From Microbacteriaceae bacterium PS02070 (GTDB lineage: Bacteria; Actinomycetota; Actinomycetes; Actinomycetales; Microbacteriaceae), in NCBI GenBank assembly GCA_029959865.1, contig JASCPE010000011.1, positions 1-33,823 on the forward strand: a stretch of 33,823 nucleotides of DNA. Reading direction: 5' to 3'. Below the pieces are notes generated by a model. The model worked only from the letters and a program-made list of their open reading frames with translations, made no database searches and was not told the DNA's origin. This document shows, one piece after another, positions 1-6,013 of the stretch. The translations under genes were made by a program, and so were the position numbers. The stretch's first letter is position 1. Each line of letters starts with the position of its first letter.

Positions 1-112
1 CACACCCCCGCGCGCCGCCCCCCCCCGGGGTGGGGGGGGGGGGGGCCGCGCCGCTAGTCGTGGCACTGGACGACGGATCGGGCGCGGGCGGACCGGCCTC
101 ATTCCCGCGGTT
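1..112. repeat. Degraded terminal copy of the window's far end (circular join)
   Basis: Position 1 aligns with 33712 and the alignment runs without a gap to 112/33823. From about 53 to 112 the copies differ at only a few bases; before 53 the copy here decays into C and G runs while keeping register, as in a low-quality read end. At the mismatches between 53 and 112 the copy here has A or T where the far end has C or G. The offset of 33711 keeps the VirB8-like gene in frame across the join (750 nt, 250 codons). The simplest reading is a circular molecule of about 33,711 bp with an untrimmed overlap. The sequence from 1 to about 52 should not be trusted. Confidence 0.85.
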
Positions 113-226
113 CAGGTTAAGAACCGTCAAGACGATGGCCGTCACGATGAGCGCGGCCACCACCACCGCCCCGACGATGAAGCCGGGGCGGGTGAAGGGG
201 TTCTGCTGGGTGTCGTCCTCAGCCAT
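1..226 (-). CDS. VirB8-like transfer protein, N-terminal part (continues at 33823)
   Basis: This is the 5' part of a gene read on the minus strand from an ATG at 226-224, with a purine-rich ribosome-binding site (GAGAGGAG) just upstream. It encodes a short polar N-terminus, one membrane segment at about residues 15-36 rich in V, A, I and L, and the start of a Pro/Ala/Ser/Thr linker. The frame then continues at 33823 and ends at 33188, giving about 249 residues in the circular molecule. A single N-terminal anchor with an extracytoplasmic C-terminal domain fits the VirB8/TcpC-type scaffold position of Gram-positive type IV secretion. It sits between the VirB2-like and VirB6-like genes. Sequence below about 52 is unreliable. 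Confidence 0.7.
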   Translation of the reverse strand, partial: MAEDDTQQNPFTRPGFIVGAVVVAALIVTAIVLTVLNLNRGNEAGPPAPDPSSSATTSGAAPPPPTPGGGGARGC

Positions 227-237
227 GACGGCTCCTC

Positions 238-540
238 TCAGGCTCCGGCGAGGATGCCGATCAGGGCGGCACCACCGCCGATCACGATCGCTCCGGCCAT
301 CGGCCAGATGATCTTTGTGATGGCGTCCTGGCCTTCGCCGCGACGGAAGTTGACGGCGATGAGGATGCCGCCGACGATGATCGCGCCGCCGACCACGACG
401 TAACCGATCCACTTCAACCAGGAGAGGATCGTCGTCACGCCTTCGGTGCCGGGAGGCTGTACGGGGTCGGGGTCGGGGATGACGCCGGCGATGTGGACGG
501 CGGTGTCTGCCGCCGCGTGGAACACGTCGATAACGGACAT
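238..540 (-). CDS. Small two-TM protein, VirB2/TrbC-like pilin candidate
   Basis: The protein has 100 residues from the ATG at 540-538. An upstream extension in the same frame to 669 lies inside the preceding gene and is unlikely to be used. After a mostly polar first 35 residues there are two hydrophobic segments, about 44-63 and 78-98, separated by a short charged loop (NFRRGEGQDAITK). Two helices joined by a basic loop match the architecture of VirB2/TrbC pilin subunits, but a cleavable long signal peptide is not obvious. It lies 11 bp downstream of the DUF6668 gene and 11 bp upstream of the VirB8-like gene, so it belongs to the transfer operon. The pilin role is inferred from size, topology and position. 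Confidence 0.7.
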   Translation of the reverse strand: MSVIDVFHAAADTAVHIAGVIPDPDPVQPPGTEGVTTILSWLKWIGYVVVGGAIIVGGILIAVNFRRGEGQDAITKIIWPMAGAIVIGGGAALIGILAGA

Positions 541-551
541 GCGTCTGCCTT

Positions 552-1160
552 TCAGTTGGTGGTGCCGGCGGCACCGAGGAGTGCGGTCAGTTCGTCGACG
601 AGTCGTTGAACTTCTCGCGGGGAAGATGAGAGAGCCGGCGGCTCTCCCACGCGCCATGCTTCGACCCACGGCACCGACCAGGTGCGCGGGACGCCTCCGC
701 TGACGACCTGCAAGAGGTCGCGCAGCGAACGAGGTACACGACCGGGTGCGTCAGCCATGACGACCAGGCCCAAAACTTCAACCGAAGGGACGAGGCCCGC
801 GGCCCACTGCCGCATCGCGTCCTGCGCGGCACGCAGCCCGCGAGCGTCACCCCGTGCGACGAGAACCGTCCGTGCGGGCGTCTGCGAGGGGGTGCGCGGC
901 CAGGCGTGGCCCGCCGCCTGCGTCCCTGGCATGAGAGCTGCCAGCGTCGACTCCCCCGACCCGCCGTGTGCGCCGACCCACCAGAGCGCCGCGGTAGCGC
1001 CGCGGTCGTGGACCGGGAGCTGGTCGACGCGATCGGGGGCAGGGATGCCCCGCTGCGGAGCCACAGGACCGACCGCATCCGGAACGGACGCCACGGGCGC
1101 GGCCTGCGACGGTGGCGGTGTCGTCGGCCGAGAAAGCCACGGATTAAGCGGTTCGCTCAT
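552..1160 (-). CDS. DUF6668 family protein, P-loop-like, first gene of the transfer operon
   Basis: The protein has 202 residues. A Pro/Ala-rich N-terminus of about 55 residues precedes a ParA-like beta-strand and loop, WWVGAHGGSGEST (residues 60-72). This resembles a Walker A loop, but glutamate replaces the lysine normally contacting phosphate. The signature is typical of the DUF6668 proteins that accompany actinobacterial plasmid transfer genes. The rest looks like a degenerate P-loop fold (VLVARGDARGLRAAQD and VEVLGLVVMAD strands). The loss of lysine suggests a non-hydrolysing adaptor, not an ATPase; this is inference. The ATG at 1160 has the site TAGGAG upstream. The gene opens the minus-strand type IV secretion operon and faces the HTH regulator across a shared promoter region. 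Confidence 0.8.
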   Translation of the reverse strand: MSEPLNPWLSRPTTPPPSQAAPVASVPDAVGPVAPQRGIPAPDRVDQLPVHDRGATAALWWVGAHGGSGESTLAALMPGTQAAGHAWPRTPSQTPARTVLVARGDARGLRAAQDAMRQWAAGLVPSVEVLGLVVMADAPGRVPRSLRDLLQVVSGGVPRTWSVPWVEAWRVGEPPALSSSPREVQRLVDELTALLGAAGTTN

Positions 1161-1313
1161 CTTGTCTCCTAGGTACAGTGAGATTCACCCTTACAGGGAA
1201 ACACTAACCCCCAATACCCCGAACAAGGAAGGGTCAACCCGAATGAACCCGAACCTGTACATATGCCCCCGAATGAGTAAGCTGGTCGCGTGGCCCCACC
1301 AGGAGGAATCCCG
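1161..1313. promoter_or_regulatory. Divergent transfer promoter with phased CCCGAAY repeats
   Basis: This spacer separates the minus-strand transfer operon from the plus-strand regulator and accessory operon. It carries CCCGAAC at 1218, CCCGAAT at 1238, CCCGAAC at 1248 and CCCGAAT at 1268, all on the plus strand, with starts 20, 10 and 20 bp apart. A degenerate relative (CCCCCAA) starts at 1208, again on the 10-bp grid. Such helical phasing fits a protein binding several sites on one face of the DNA, most simply the HTH protein encoded at 1314. The same segment holds the ribosome-binding sites of both flanking genes. Iteron function for replication is an alternative. Confidence 0.6.
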
Positions 1314-1601
1314 ATGACCAGCGATGACGACAGCGAGGCGATCAACCGCGATGCGGTCGACCGCCTATTCGACCAGAGCCCTCCGACGCTCGGCGCGACC
1401 GAAGTCGCGGAACGACTCGGAGTCTCTGCGAAGAGTGTCTACACGTGGCTCAAAGACGGGCTAATCCCCGGCTACAAGATCGGCACGACCTGGTTCGTCA
1501 TCCGTGACGAGCTGAAAGACACTCTGCGGAAGGGTGCCAACACGAAGCGGGATACCGGCCCCGTGCTGGTCATCCGAACGGAAACCAAGCAAGGAGACTG
1601 A
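1314..1601 (+). CDS. MerR/excisionase-type helix-turn-helix regulator
   Basis: The protein has 95 residues from the ATG at 1314, chosen because AGGAGGA lies 6-7 bases upstream; a GTG 24 bases earlier is in frame but has no such site. Residues about 28-60 read as a winged helix (TEVAERLGVSAKSVYTWLKDG, then LIPGYKIGTTWFVIRDEL), the pattern of excisionase and MerR-like DNA-binding domains that recognise short direct repeats. The C-terminus is short and charged. It lies directly downstream of the phased CCCGAAY repeats and diverges from the transfer operon, so control of both operons is the natural inference. The next gene starts 1 base after its stop, with its ribosome-binding site (AAGGAG) inside this gene. 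Confidence 0.8.
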   Translation: MTSDDDSEAINRDAVDRLFDQSPPTLGATEVAERLGVSAKSVYTWLKDGLIPGYKIGTTWFVIRDELKDTLRKGANTKRDTGPVLVIRTETKQGD

Positions 1602-1602
1602 C

Positions 1603-2142
1603 ATGCGGAAGATCGGGCCGGCACTACTCATCGTGGTCACGGCGGCGACCCTGACAGCCTGCACGGCACCGAACGATGCGCCAGCGCCTACCCCCAGCGC
1701 CAGCAGCTCCGGCCCGATCTATCCCGACCTCGATCAGTTCACCCCCGCGCCGACCGGCGCTGTCGACGCTGATAGCGGCGAGACGCACGGCCCGCGGCCC
1801 GTGCCGACGTGGGACGAGGAATCGCGCGACAGCGCCACCGCGGCCGCCGTGGCCGTGATGACCGCCTACGCCCGTCCCGATCTTCCGTTCGACCAGTGGT
1901 GGGCCGGCTTGCAGCCGCTCCTCGACGGCAAAGCCACCCAGGACTACGCCTACATGGACCCCGCCCGCATCGTCGCGAGCAGCGTCACCGGCCCCGCCGT
2001 CATCACCGACGACACCAGCGCCTACGTGGCGTTCGTCGACGTCCCCACGAACGCCGGCACCTACGGCGTCGTACTCAGCCGGGCCGACGCTGACTCGCCG
2101 TGGCTCGCCTCCCGGTTCATCCTTCCCGAGGGCGTGAACTAG
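1603..2142 (+). CDS. Secreted lipoprotein of the conjugation accessory operon
   Basis: The protein has 179 residues from the ATG at 1603, with AAGGAG 6 bases upstream. It begins with a basic n-region, a hydrophobic segment and the lipobox LTAC with the modified cysteine at residue 20, followed by a Pro/Ser/Thr-rich tether. The remaining 120 residues (from about RPVPTWDEESRDSATAAA) look like a small alpha/beta domain similar in plan to NTF2/VirB8-like folds, with FDQWWAGLQPLL and a terminal strand WLASRFILP. Family identity is not certain. It is lipid-anchored on the outer face of the membrane and lies in an operon with the wall hydrolase, so a structural part of the transfer machine is likely. 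Its stop overlaps the GTG of the next gene. Confidence 0.8.
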   Translation: MRKIGPALLIVVTAATLTACTAPNDAPAPTPSASSSGPIYPDLDQFTPAPTGAVDADSGETHGPRPVPTWDEESRDSATAAAVAVMTAYARPDLPFDQWWAGLQPLLDGKATQDYAYMDPARIVASSVTGPAVITDDTSAYVAFVDVPTNAGTYGVVLSRADADSPWLASRFILPEGVN

Positions 2143-3224
2143 TGGCCGGTCCCAAGGGCAGCGGCGTCTACGCGATCGCCGCTGTCCCGCTCCTCGTCAT
2201 CGGGTCGCTGTTCGGACTCCTCCTCGTTGGGGATGACAACTGCGGCCCGACCGCCGGAGGCGGCGGATCGGGCGTCTCCGTCAACCCCGACTCGGTGCCA
2301 CAGACCGAAATCGCCGGCTATGGCCACGAGCAGCTTGTGAACGCCGCCAACGTCATCAAGGCGGGCGCAGACCAAGGGCTGAACGTCCGCGATCAGACCA
2401 TCGGCGTCATGACCGCGATGGGCGAATCCAGCCTCCGAAACATCGACTATGGCGACTGGGAAACCGGCGGCGTCACCAACCCCGACGGCACCCGCACGAC
2501 CTCGATCGGCCTGTTCCAGCAGCAGGACGGATGGGGCACCCGCGAGGAGCGCCTCGACCCCTACATCTCGTCGACGAAGTTCTTCCAGGCGATGGTCGCG
2601 AAGGTTCCCGACCGCGAGTCGCTGGAACCGACTATCGTCGCCCACCGCACGCAGGTGAACGCCGACCCGTACCACTACACCCAGTTCTGGGACGGCGCGG
2701 TGCAGATCGTCGAAGGGCTCTCCGGTAAGACCACCGGACTGAACCCCGGCGACGGCAGCGCCAGCGGCGGAAAGTGCGACCCAGGCGTTCCCGGCAGCGT
2801 CAACGCTCAGGGCTGGGCCGCGCCCGGCGCCGGCCCCATCACTGACCCCTACGGGATGCGCCTGCACCCCATCGACCAGGTGTGGCGGCTGCACGCCGGA
2901 ACCGACCTCGCCGGAGGCGGCTGCGACGGCCCGATCTGGGCCGCTCAGTCGGGCGTCGTCACCTTCCGCGGCTTCGACAGCGGCGGCAACGGCGTTATCG
3001 CGATCGACCACGGCGGCGGCGTCACCACCCGCTACCTGCACATGTACGACTCCGGGATGCTCGTCCAGGTTGGCGACAAGGTGAAGGGCGGTCAGCAGAT
3101 CGCGCGCGTCGGCAGCAGCGGACAATCCACCGGATGCCACCTGCACTTCGAGGTCCAGGTGAACGGCGAAAACACTGACCCGGCCCCCTTCATGGCTGCG
3201 GTCGGAATCCAGCTCGGACAGTAG
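2142..3224 (+). CDS. Bifunctional wall hydrolase: lytic transglycosylase plus M23 endopeptidase
   Basis: The protein has 360 residues from a GTG overlapping the lipoprotein stop (TAGTG). One membrane segment lies at about residues 8-28. A lysozyme-like domain follows (about 70-200), with the likely catalytic glutamate E95 in AMGESSL and the SIGLFQQ motif of transglycosylases. The C-terminal domain (about 225-355) is an M23/LytM endopeptidase with zinc ligands H251 and D255 (HAGTD) and the HLH motif H333/H335, plus H300 in RYLHMY. All key residues are present. The pairing matches VirB1-like hydrolases that open peptidoglycan for a Gram-positive type IV channel. An N-terminal anchor keeps it on the outer face of the membrane. 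Confidence 0.9.
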   Translation: MAGPKGSGVYAIAAVPLLVIGSLFGLLLVGDDNCGPTAGGGGSGVSVNPDSVPQTEIAGYGHEQLVNAANVIKAGADQGLNVRDQTIGVMTAMGESSLRNIDYGDWETGGVTNPDGTRTTSIGLFQQQDGWGTREERLDPYISSTKFFQAMVAKVPDRESLEPTIVAHRTQVNADPYHYTQFWDGAVQIVEGLSGKTTGLNPGDGSASGGKCDPGVPGSVNAQGWAAPGAGPITDPYGMRLHPIDQVWRLHAGTDLAGGGCDGPIWAAQSGVVTFRGFDSGGNGVIAIDHGGGVTTRYLHMYDSGMLVQVGDKVKGGQQIARVGSSGQSTGCHLHFEVQVNGENTDPAPFMAAVGIQLGQ

Positions 3225-3238
3225 ATCAGGAGACGACC

Positions 3239-4600
3239 ATGAGCAGCATCGAAGTACCCACATTCCCCAAGATCGAGGCGCGTACGCACGCGAACGGATC
3301 GGGAGAGGTCACGATCAACGGGACGTCGTACCCGATCGAGACGACCACTCTCGAGGATGCTCGCGCAGCGATCCTCGCTCGCGTCGCCGAGACGGCCGGG
3401 AAGATGCAGCGCCCCGTCCGCGTCACCACGACCGGGCCCGACGGGGAGTGGCCGCTGATCGTCCACCCCGACGGAAGCGTGGAAGCCGACGACAGCCTGC
3501 CGGCCCACCCCGCACCCGTCGAGGAGGTCGCGCCCGCGCCTGACCCCGAGCCGGAACCGGCACCCGCGCCGATCGACAGCGTGCCCGCTCATGCGGCCCC
3601 GCCGGCCGCTCCCGCGGCCGCTGACGGCAACGCATGGGTGCGTCAGGCTCCGACCCCCGCGCCGGAGTTCCCGAGCCGCCGCGAGGCGCGGCAGTCGTTC
3701 CTCACGCAGGAGCAGATCGAGGAGCCGGCGACCCAGGGATGGCGCGGCACCCTGACCCGCTTCGGCATCCGCATGAGCCCCAGCGAGTCCGAGCGCGCCG
3801 AGCGCTCCGACGTCCTCGCTGTCTCGCAGCACTGGCCCGGCCCTCGCACAATCGCCGTGGTGAACGGCAAGGGCGGCGCGGGCAAGACCCCGACCACTGT
3901 CCTGCTGGCGGCCGTGTTCGCCCGCCACGGCGGCGCGGGCGTGCTCACGTGGGACAACAACCAGACCCGCGGCACGCTCGGTTGGCGCACCGAGCAGGGG
4001 CCGCACGAGGCGACGTTGCTCGACCTCCTCCCCCAGGTCGACCGGCTTCTGAGCACCGGGGCGCAGTCGGCCGACCTCGCCCACTTCGTGCACCACCAGA
4101 CGCGCGACCGGTTCGACGTGCTGCGCAGCAAGCCGATGGCGCTCGCGCACGAGCAGCGTGTGGAGCCGAGCGACGTCGACGCGATCCACGCCGTGGCCGC
4201 GAAGTATTACCGGCTGATCTTCATCGACTCCGGCAACGACGAGTCGGACCCGATGTGGCTGCGGATGATCGACCACACCGACCAGCTCGTGGTCGCCACC
4301 ACGACCCGCGACGACCACGCCGAGGCCGGCGCGCTCCTCCTCGAAGCCCTCGCAGAGCGCGACGCCGGATCGGCCGAGCTGGCCCGCGATGCCGTGGTGA
4401 TCGTCAACCAGGCCGACCCCAAGTCGACTCCGGCCGAGCTGGCGCGCGTAGCCGAGGGCTACCGCTCGCTCGCCCGTGAAGCCGTGACCGTCCCCCACGA
4501 CCCTGCAATGGTCGACGGCGTGCTGCGCTTCGGCTCGCTGCGCCCCGAGACGCAGCGGGCATGGCTCGCAGCCGGCGCGGCGGTCGCACGCGGGCTGTGA
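3239..4600 (+). CDS. ParA/MinD-like ATPase with a shared N-terminal module
   Basis: The protein has 453 residues from an ATG preceded by a GGAGACGAC site. An N-terminal module (about 1-85, with EVTINGTSYPIE, a helix with LARVAETA, then PVRVTTTGPDG) resembles the start of the next protein. A Pro/Glu/Ala-rich linker leads to a SIMIBI-class ATPase domain. Its deviant Walker A is KGGAGKTPTT (K211, K216); IFIDSGND is the switch/Walker B-like strand and VVIVNQADP a later strand. Length and linker distinguish it from the partition ParA at 12246. Such ATPases near secretion or transfer genes position complexes at the membrane or pole; that role is inferred. The next gene starts within its stop codon (GTGA). 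Confidence 0.85.
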   Translation: MSSIEVPTFPKIEARTHANGSGEVTINGTSYPIETTTLEDARAAILARVAETAGKMQRPVRVTTTGPDGEWPLIVHPDGSVEADDSLPAHPAPVEEVAPAPDPEPEPAPAPIDSVPAHAAPPAAPAAADGNAWVRQAPTPAPEFPSRREARQSFLTQEQIEEPATQGWRGTLTRFGIRMSPSESERAERSDVLAVSQHWPGPRTIAVVNGKGGAGKTPTTVLLAAVFARHGGAGVLTWDNNQTRGTLGWRTEQGPHEATLLDLLPQVDRLLSTGAQSADLAHFVHHQTRDRFDVLRSKPMALAHEQRVEPSDVDAIHAVAAKYYRLIFIDSGNDESDPMWLRMIDHTDQLVVATTTRDDHAEAGALLLEALAERDAGSAELARDAVVIVNQADPKSTPAELARVAEGYRSLAREAVTVPHDPAMVDGVLRFGSLRPETQRAWLAAGAAVARGL

Positions 4601-5469
4601 ACGCCACACAGCCCGTCCCAGGGCTCCATCGCGTCCCTGAGTGGCCCCGGCTCGCCGCCGAAGTCACAGCCGACGGCACAGGGACGCTCACGGTCAACGG
4701 CCAGCGGCGCGCCTGCGCAGCCGAGTCCGTCGCCGCGCTGCGCACAGGCATGATCGCGCGCGCCGTGGCGATCGCCACGCAGCTACGCCGACCGATCCGC
4801 CTCGACGTCACCGAGGCCGGCCGGACCCACGCCCTCGCCGTGCGACCCGAGGGCTACGTCCAGCTCGTCGACCCTGACGGCACGATCCCGCCCGCCGACG
4901 GCCTCAGCATCGACGAGGGCCGATGCCGTATCTGCCGCCGCCTACAGCCGGTCACGTCGACGACGTGCGTCCAGTGCGCCGTCGACGAGCCGCTGCGCGT
5001 CGAGCTTGCTCCCCTGGCCGAACCGAACACCATCGCGCCGCCCGCGGCCGCCCCGATCACGCGCCCGAATCCCGTTGAGCTCCGCGAGCTCGACGAGCTG
5101 CACGACGTCGAGCAGACCCTCGTCACACGCCGCTCGACCCCCGCACGCCCGACGCTGCGCCTTGCGTTCAACACGCAGCGCAGCGTCGCCGCCGGCCCTC
5201 GCGTGGTCATCGGCCGCAACCCCGAGCCGGTCGCTGGCCACGAACCGCTCAGCATCGCTACACCAGGTCGGATGCTCTCGCGCACACACGCCACGATCGG
5301 CGTCGACGACGCCGGTCACATCATCGTGACCGACCTCGATTCCGCGAACGGCATCGAACTGCAGTCGACCCCGCCGCGGTGGCTGACCCCCGGTGAACCG
5401 ACCACGATCCCCGACGGATCGACGATCCTTCTGGGTGACGTCTACTGCACAGTCGAGCGCGCGGAGTGA
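4597..5469 (+). CDS. FHA-domain protein with zinc ribbon and shared N-terminal module
   Basis: The protein has 290 residues from a GTG overlapping the previous stop. Residues about 1-95 repeat the N-terminal module of the upstream ATPase (RLAAEVTADGTGTLTVNG, a helix, PIRLDVTEAG, LAVRPEGYVQL). A four-cysteine zinc ribbon follows (C110, C113, C124, C127), then a linker and a C-terminal FHA domain (about 190-290). All phosphothreonine-contacting positions appear kept: G206-R207, S228 and H231 in LSRTH, and N251 in SANG. FHA domains bind phosphothreonine peptides made by Ser/Thr kinases, which actinobacteria have in number. The arrangement suggests the transfer machine listens to host kinase signalling (inference). 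No kinase is encoded here. Confidence 0.85.
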   Translation: MNATQPVPGLHRVPEWPRLAAEVTADGTGTLTVNGQRRACAAESVAALRTGMIARAVAIATQLRRPIRLDVTEAGRTHALAVRPEGYVQLVDPDGTIPPADGLSIDEGRCRICRRLQPVTSTTCVQCAVDEPLRVELAPLAEPNTIAPPAAAPITRPNPVELRELDELHDVEQTLVTRRSTPARPTLRLAFNTQRSVAAGPRVVIGRNPEPVAGHEPLSIATPGRMLSRTHATIGVDDAGHIIVTDLDSANGIELQSTPPRWLTPGEPTTIPDGSTILLGDVYCTVERAE

Positions 5470-5525
5470 GCTACACCTGTGGCCGTCGGCGTGTCCTCCC
5501 TTTTGCGTTAAGGAAAAGCGGCAGG

Positions 5526-5789
5526 ATGAGCCGCATGGGAGCACAGCACGGAAGGCCGAGCAAGGGACGTCGCGACGCGATTCTGGCGAAGCCGCCCGTC
5601 GAGTTCGGCGCGATCTTGAAGCAGAACGCCGACGCCGAAGGACTCTCCTATGGCGAGTACCTGGTGATGCTCGCGGCCGACGCGCTGGGGATGCCCCAGT
5701 ACGCGCCGCCGCTTCCCCGCGATCGGACAGCAGAGCTGCCGATCCCCGAGCTGAACACGTCCAAGGGGGCGACCACGAGAGCCGCATAG
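5526..5789 (+). CDS. Small protein of unknown function ending the accessory operon
   Basis: The protein has 87 residues from the ATG at 5526, preceded by AAGGAAAAGCGGCAGG. An in-frame GTG at 5466 overlapping the FHA stop is possible but has a weaker site. The N-terminus is basic (GRPSKGRRDAI), followed by one amphipathic region (AILKQNADAEGLSYGEYLVMLAADALG) resembling the helical part of ribbon-helix-helix or MobC-like small DNA-binding proteins, and then a Pro-rich tail. I do not recognise a family. The position, last gene before a strong hairpin and the replication gene, would suit a small regulator. Confidence 0.6.
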   Translation: MSRMGAQHGRPSKGRRDAILAKPPVEFGAILKQNADAEGLSYGEYLVMLAADALGMPQYAPPLPRDRTAELPIPELNTSKGATTRAA

Positions 5790-5799
5790 AACGAGCGAA

Positions 5800-5824
5800 C
5801 CCCCCGCCTCTACGAGACGGGGGG
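5800..5824 (+). terminator. GC-rich hairpin after the accessory operon
   Basis: Eleven-base arms with one mismatch flank a TAC loop (CCCCCCGCCTC / GAGACGGGGGG), starting 11 bases after the stop of the preceding gene. There is no T tract, so it is a weaker candidate than a canonical intrinsic terminator, but its position fits transcription termination before the replication leader. Confidence 0.6.
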
Positions 5825-6013
5825 CCGAAGCTAAGTGCCTGATCTTCTGAGTTTGGCGACCTGTAGATCAAGGCAGTTCCAGAGAAAACCGGTAGGGAAC
5901 CGGACCTTCGCTGTACCCAGCGACCGGAGTCGAAAGGTGGTGCCATCATAGCGCGGCAAGTTGAAAAGCGATATCGCTTTGCCGACGGCGAGTCCTGGAT
6001 TCTCACCGCCGCG
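5825..6013 (+). promoter_or_regulatory. Leader of the replication gene with a 16-bp perfect palindrome
   Basis: This spacer carries a perfect 16-bp palindrome, AAAGCGATATCGCTTT (5965-5980), a small hairpin CGCTG-TACC-CAGCG (5909-5922) and a ribosome-binding-site-like AAAGGTGGTG (5933-5942). The frame of the replication protein is open from a TAG near 5863 through to 6014 but has no ATG, GTG or TTG in it. It is a likely place for copy-number control: the palindrome could be an operator, or the true start could be a rare codon near 5945-5950. The origin itself may also be here, but no clear iterons are visible. Confidence 0.5.

Noticed and set aside
30..311. Plus-strand open frame of 93 codons at the window start
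   Set aside because: It begins in the degraded overlap copy and is antisense to the VirB8-like and VirB2-like genes; composition is a shadow of those genes.
2139..3263. Long minus-strand open frames opposite the hydrolase and ATPase genes
   Set aside because: The plus-strand proteins have complete catalytic motifs; the antisense frames are expected in very GC-rich coding DNA and have no ribosome-binding sites.
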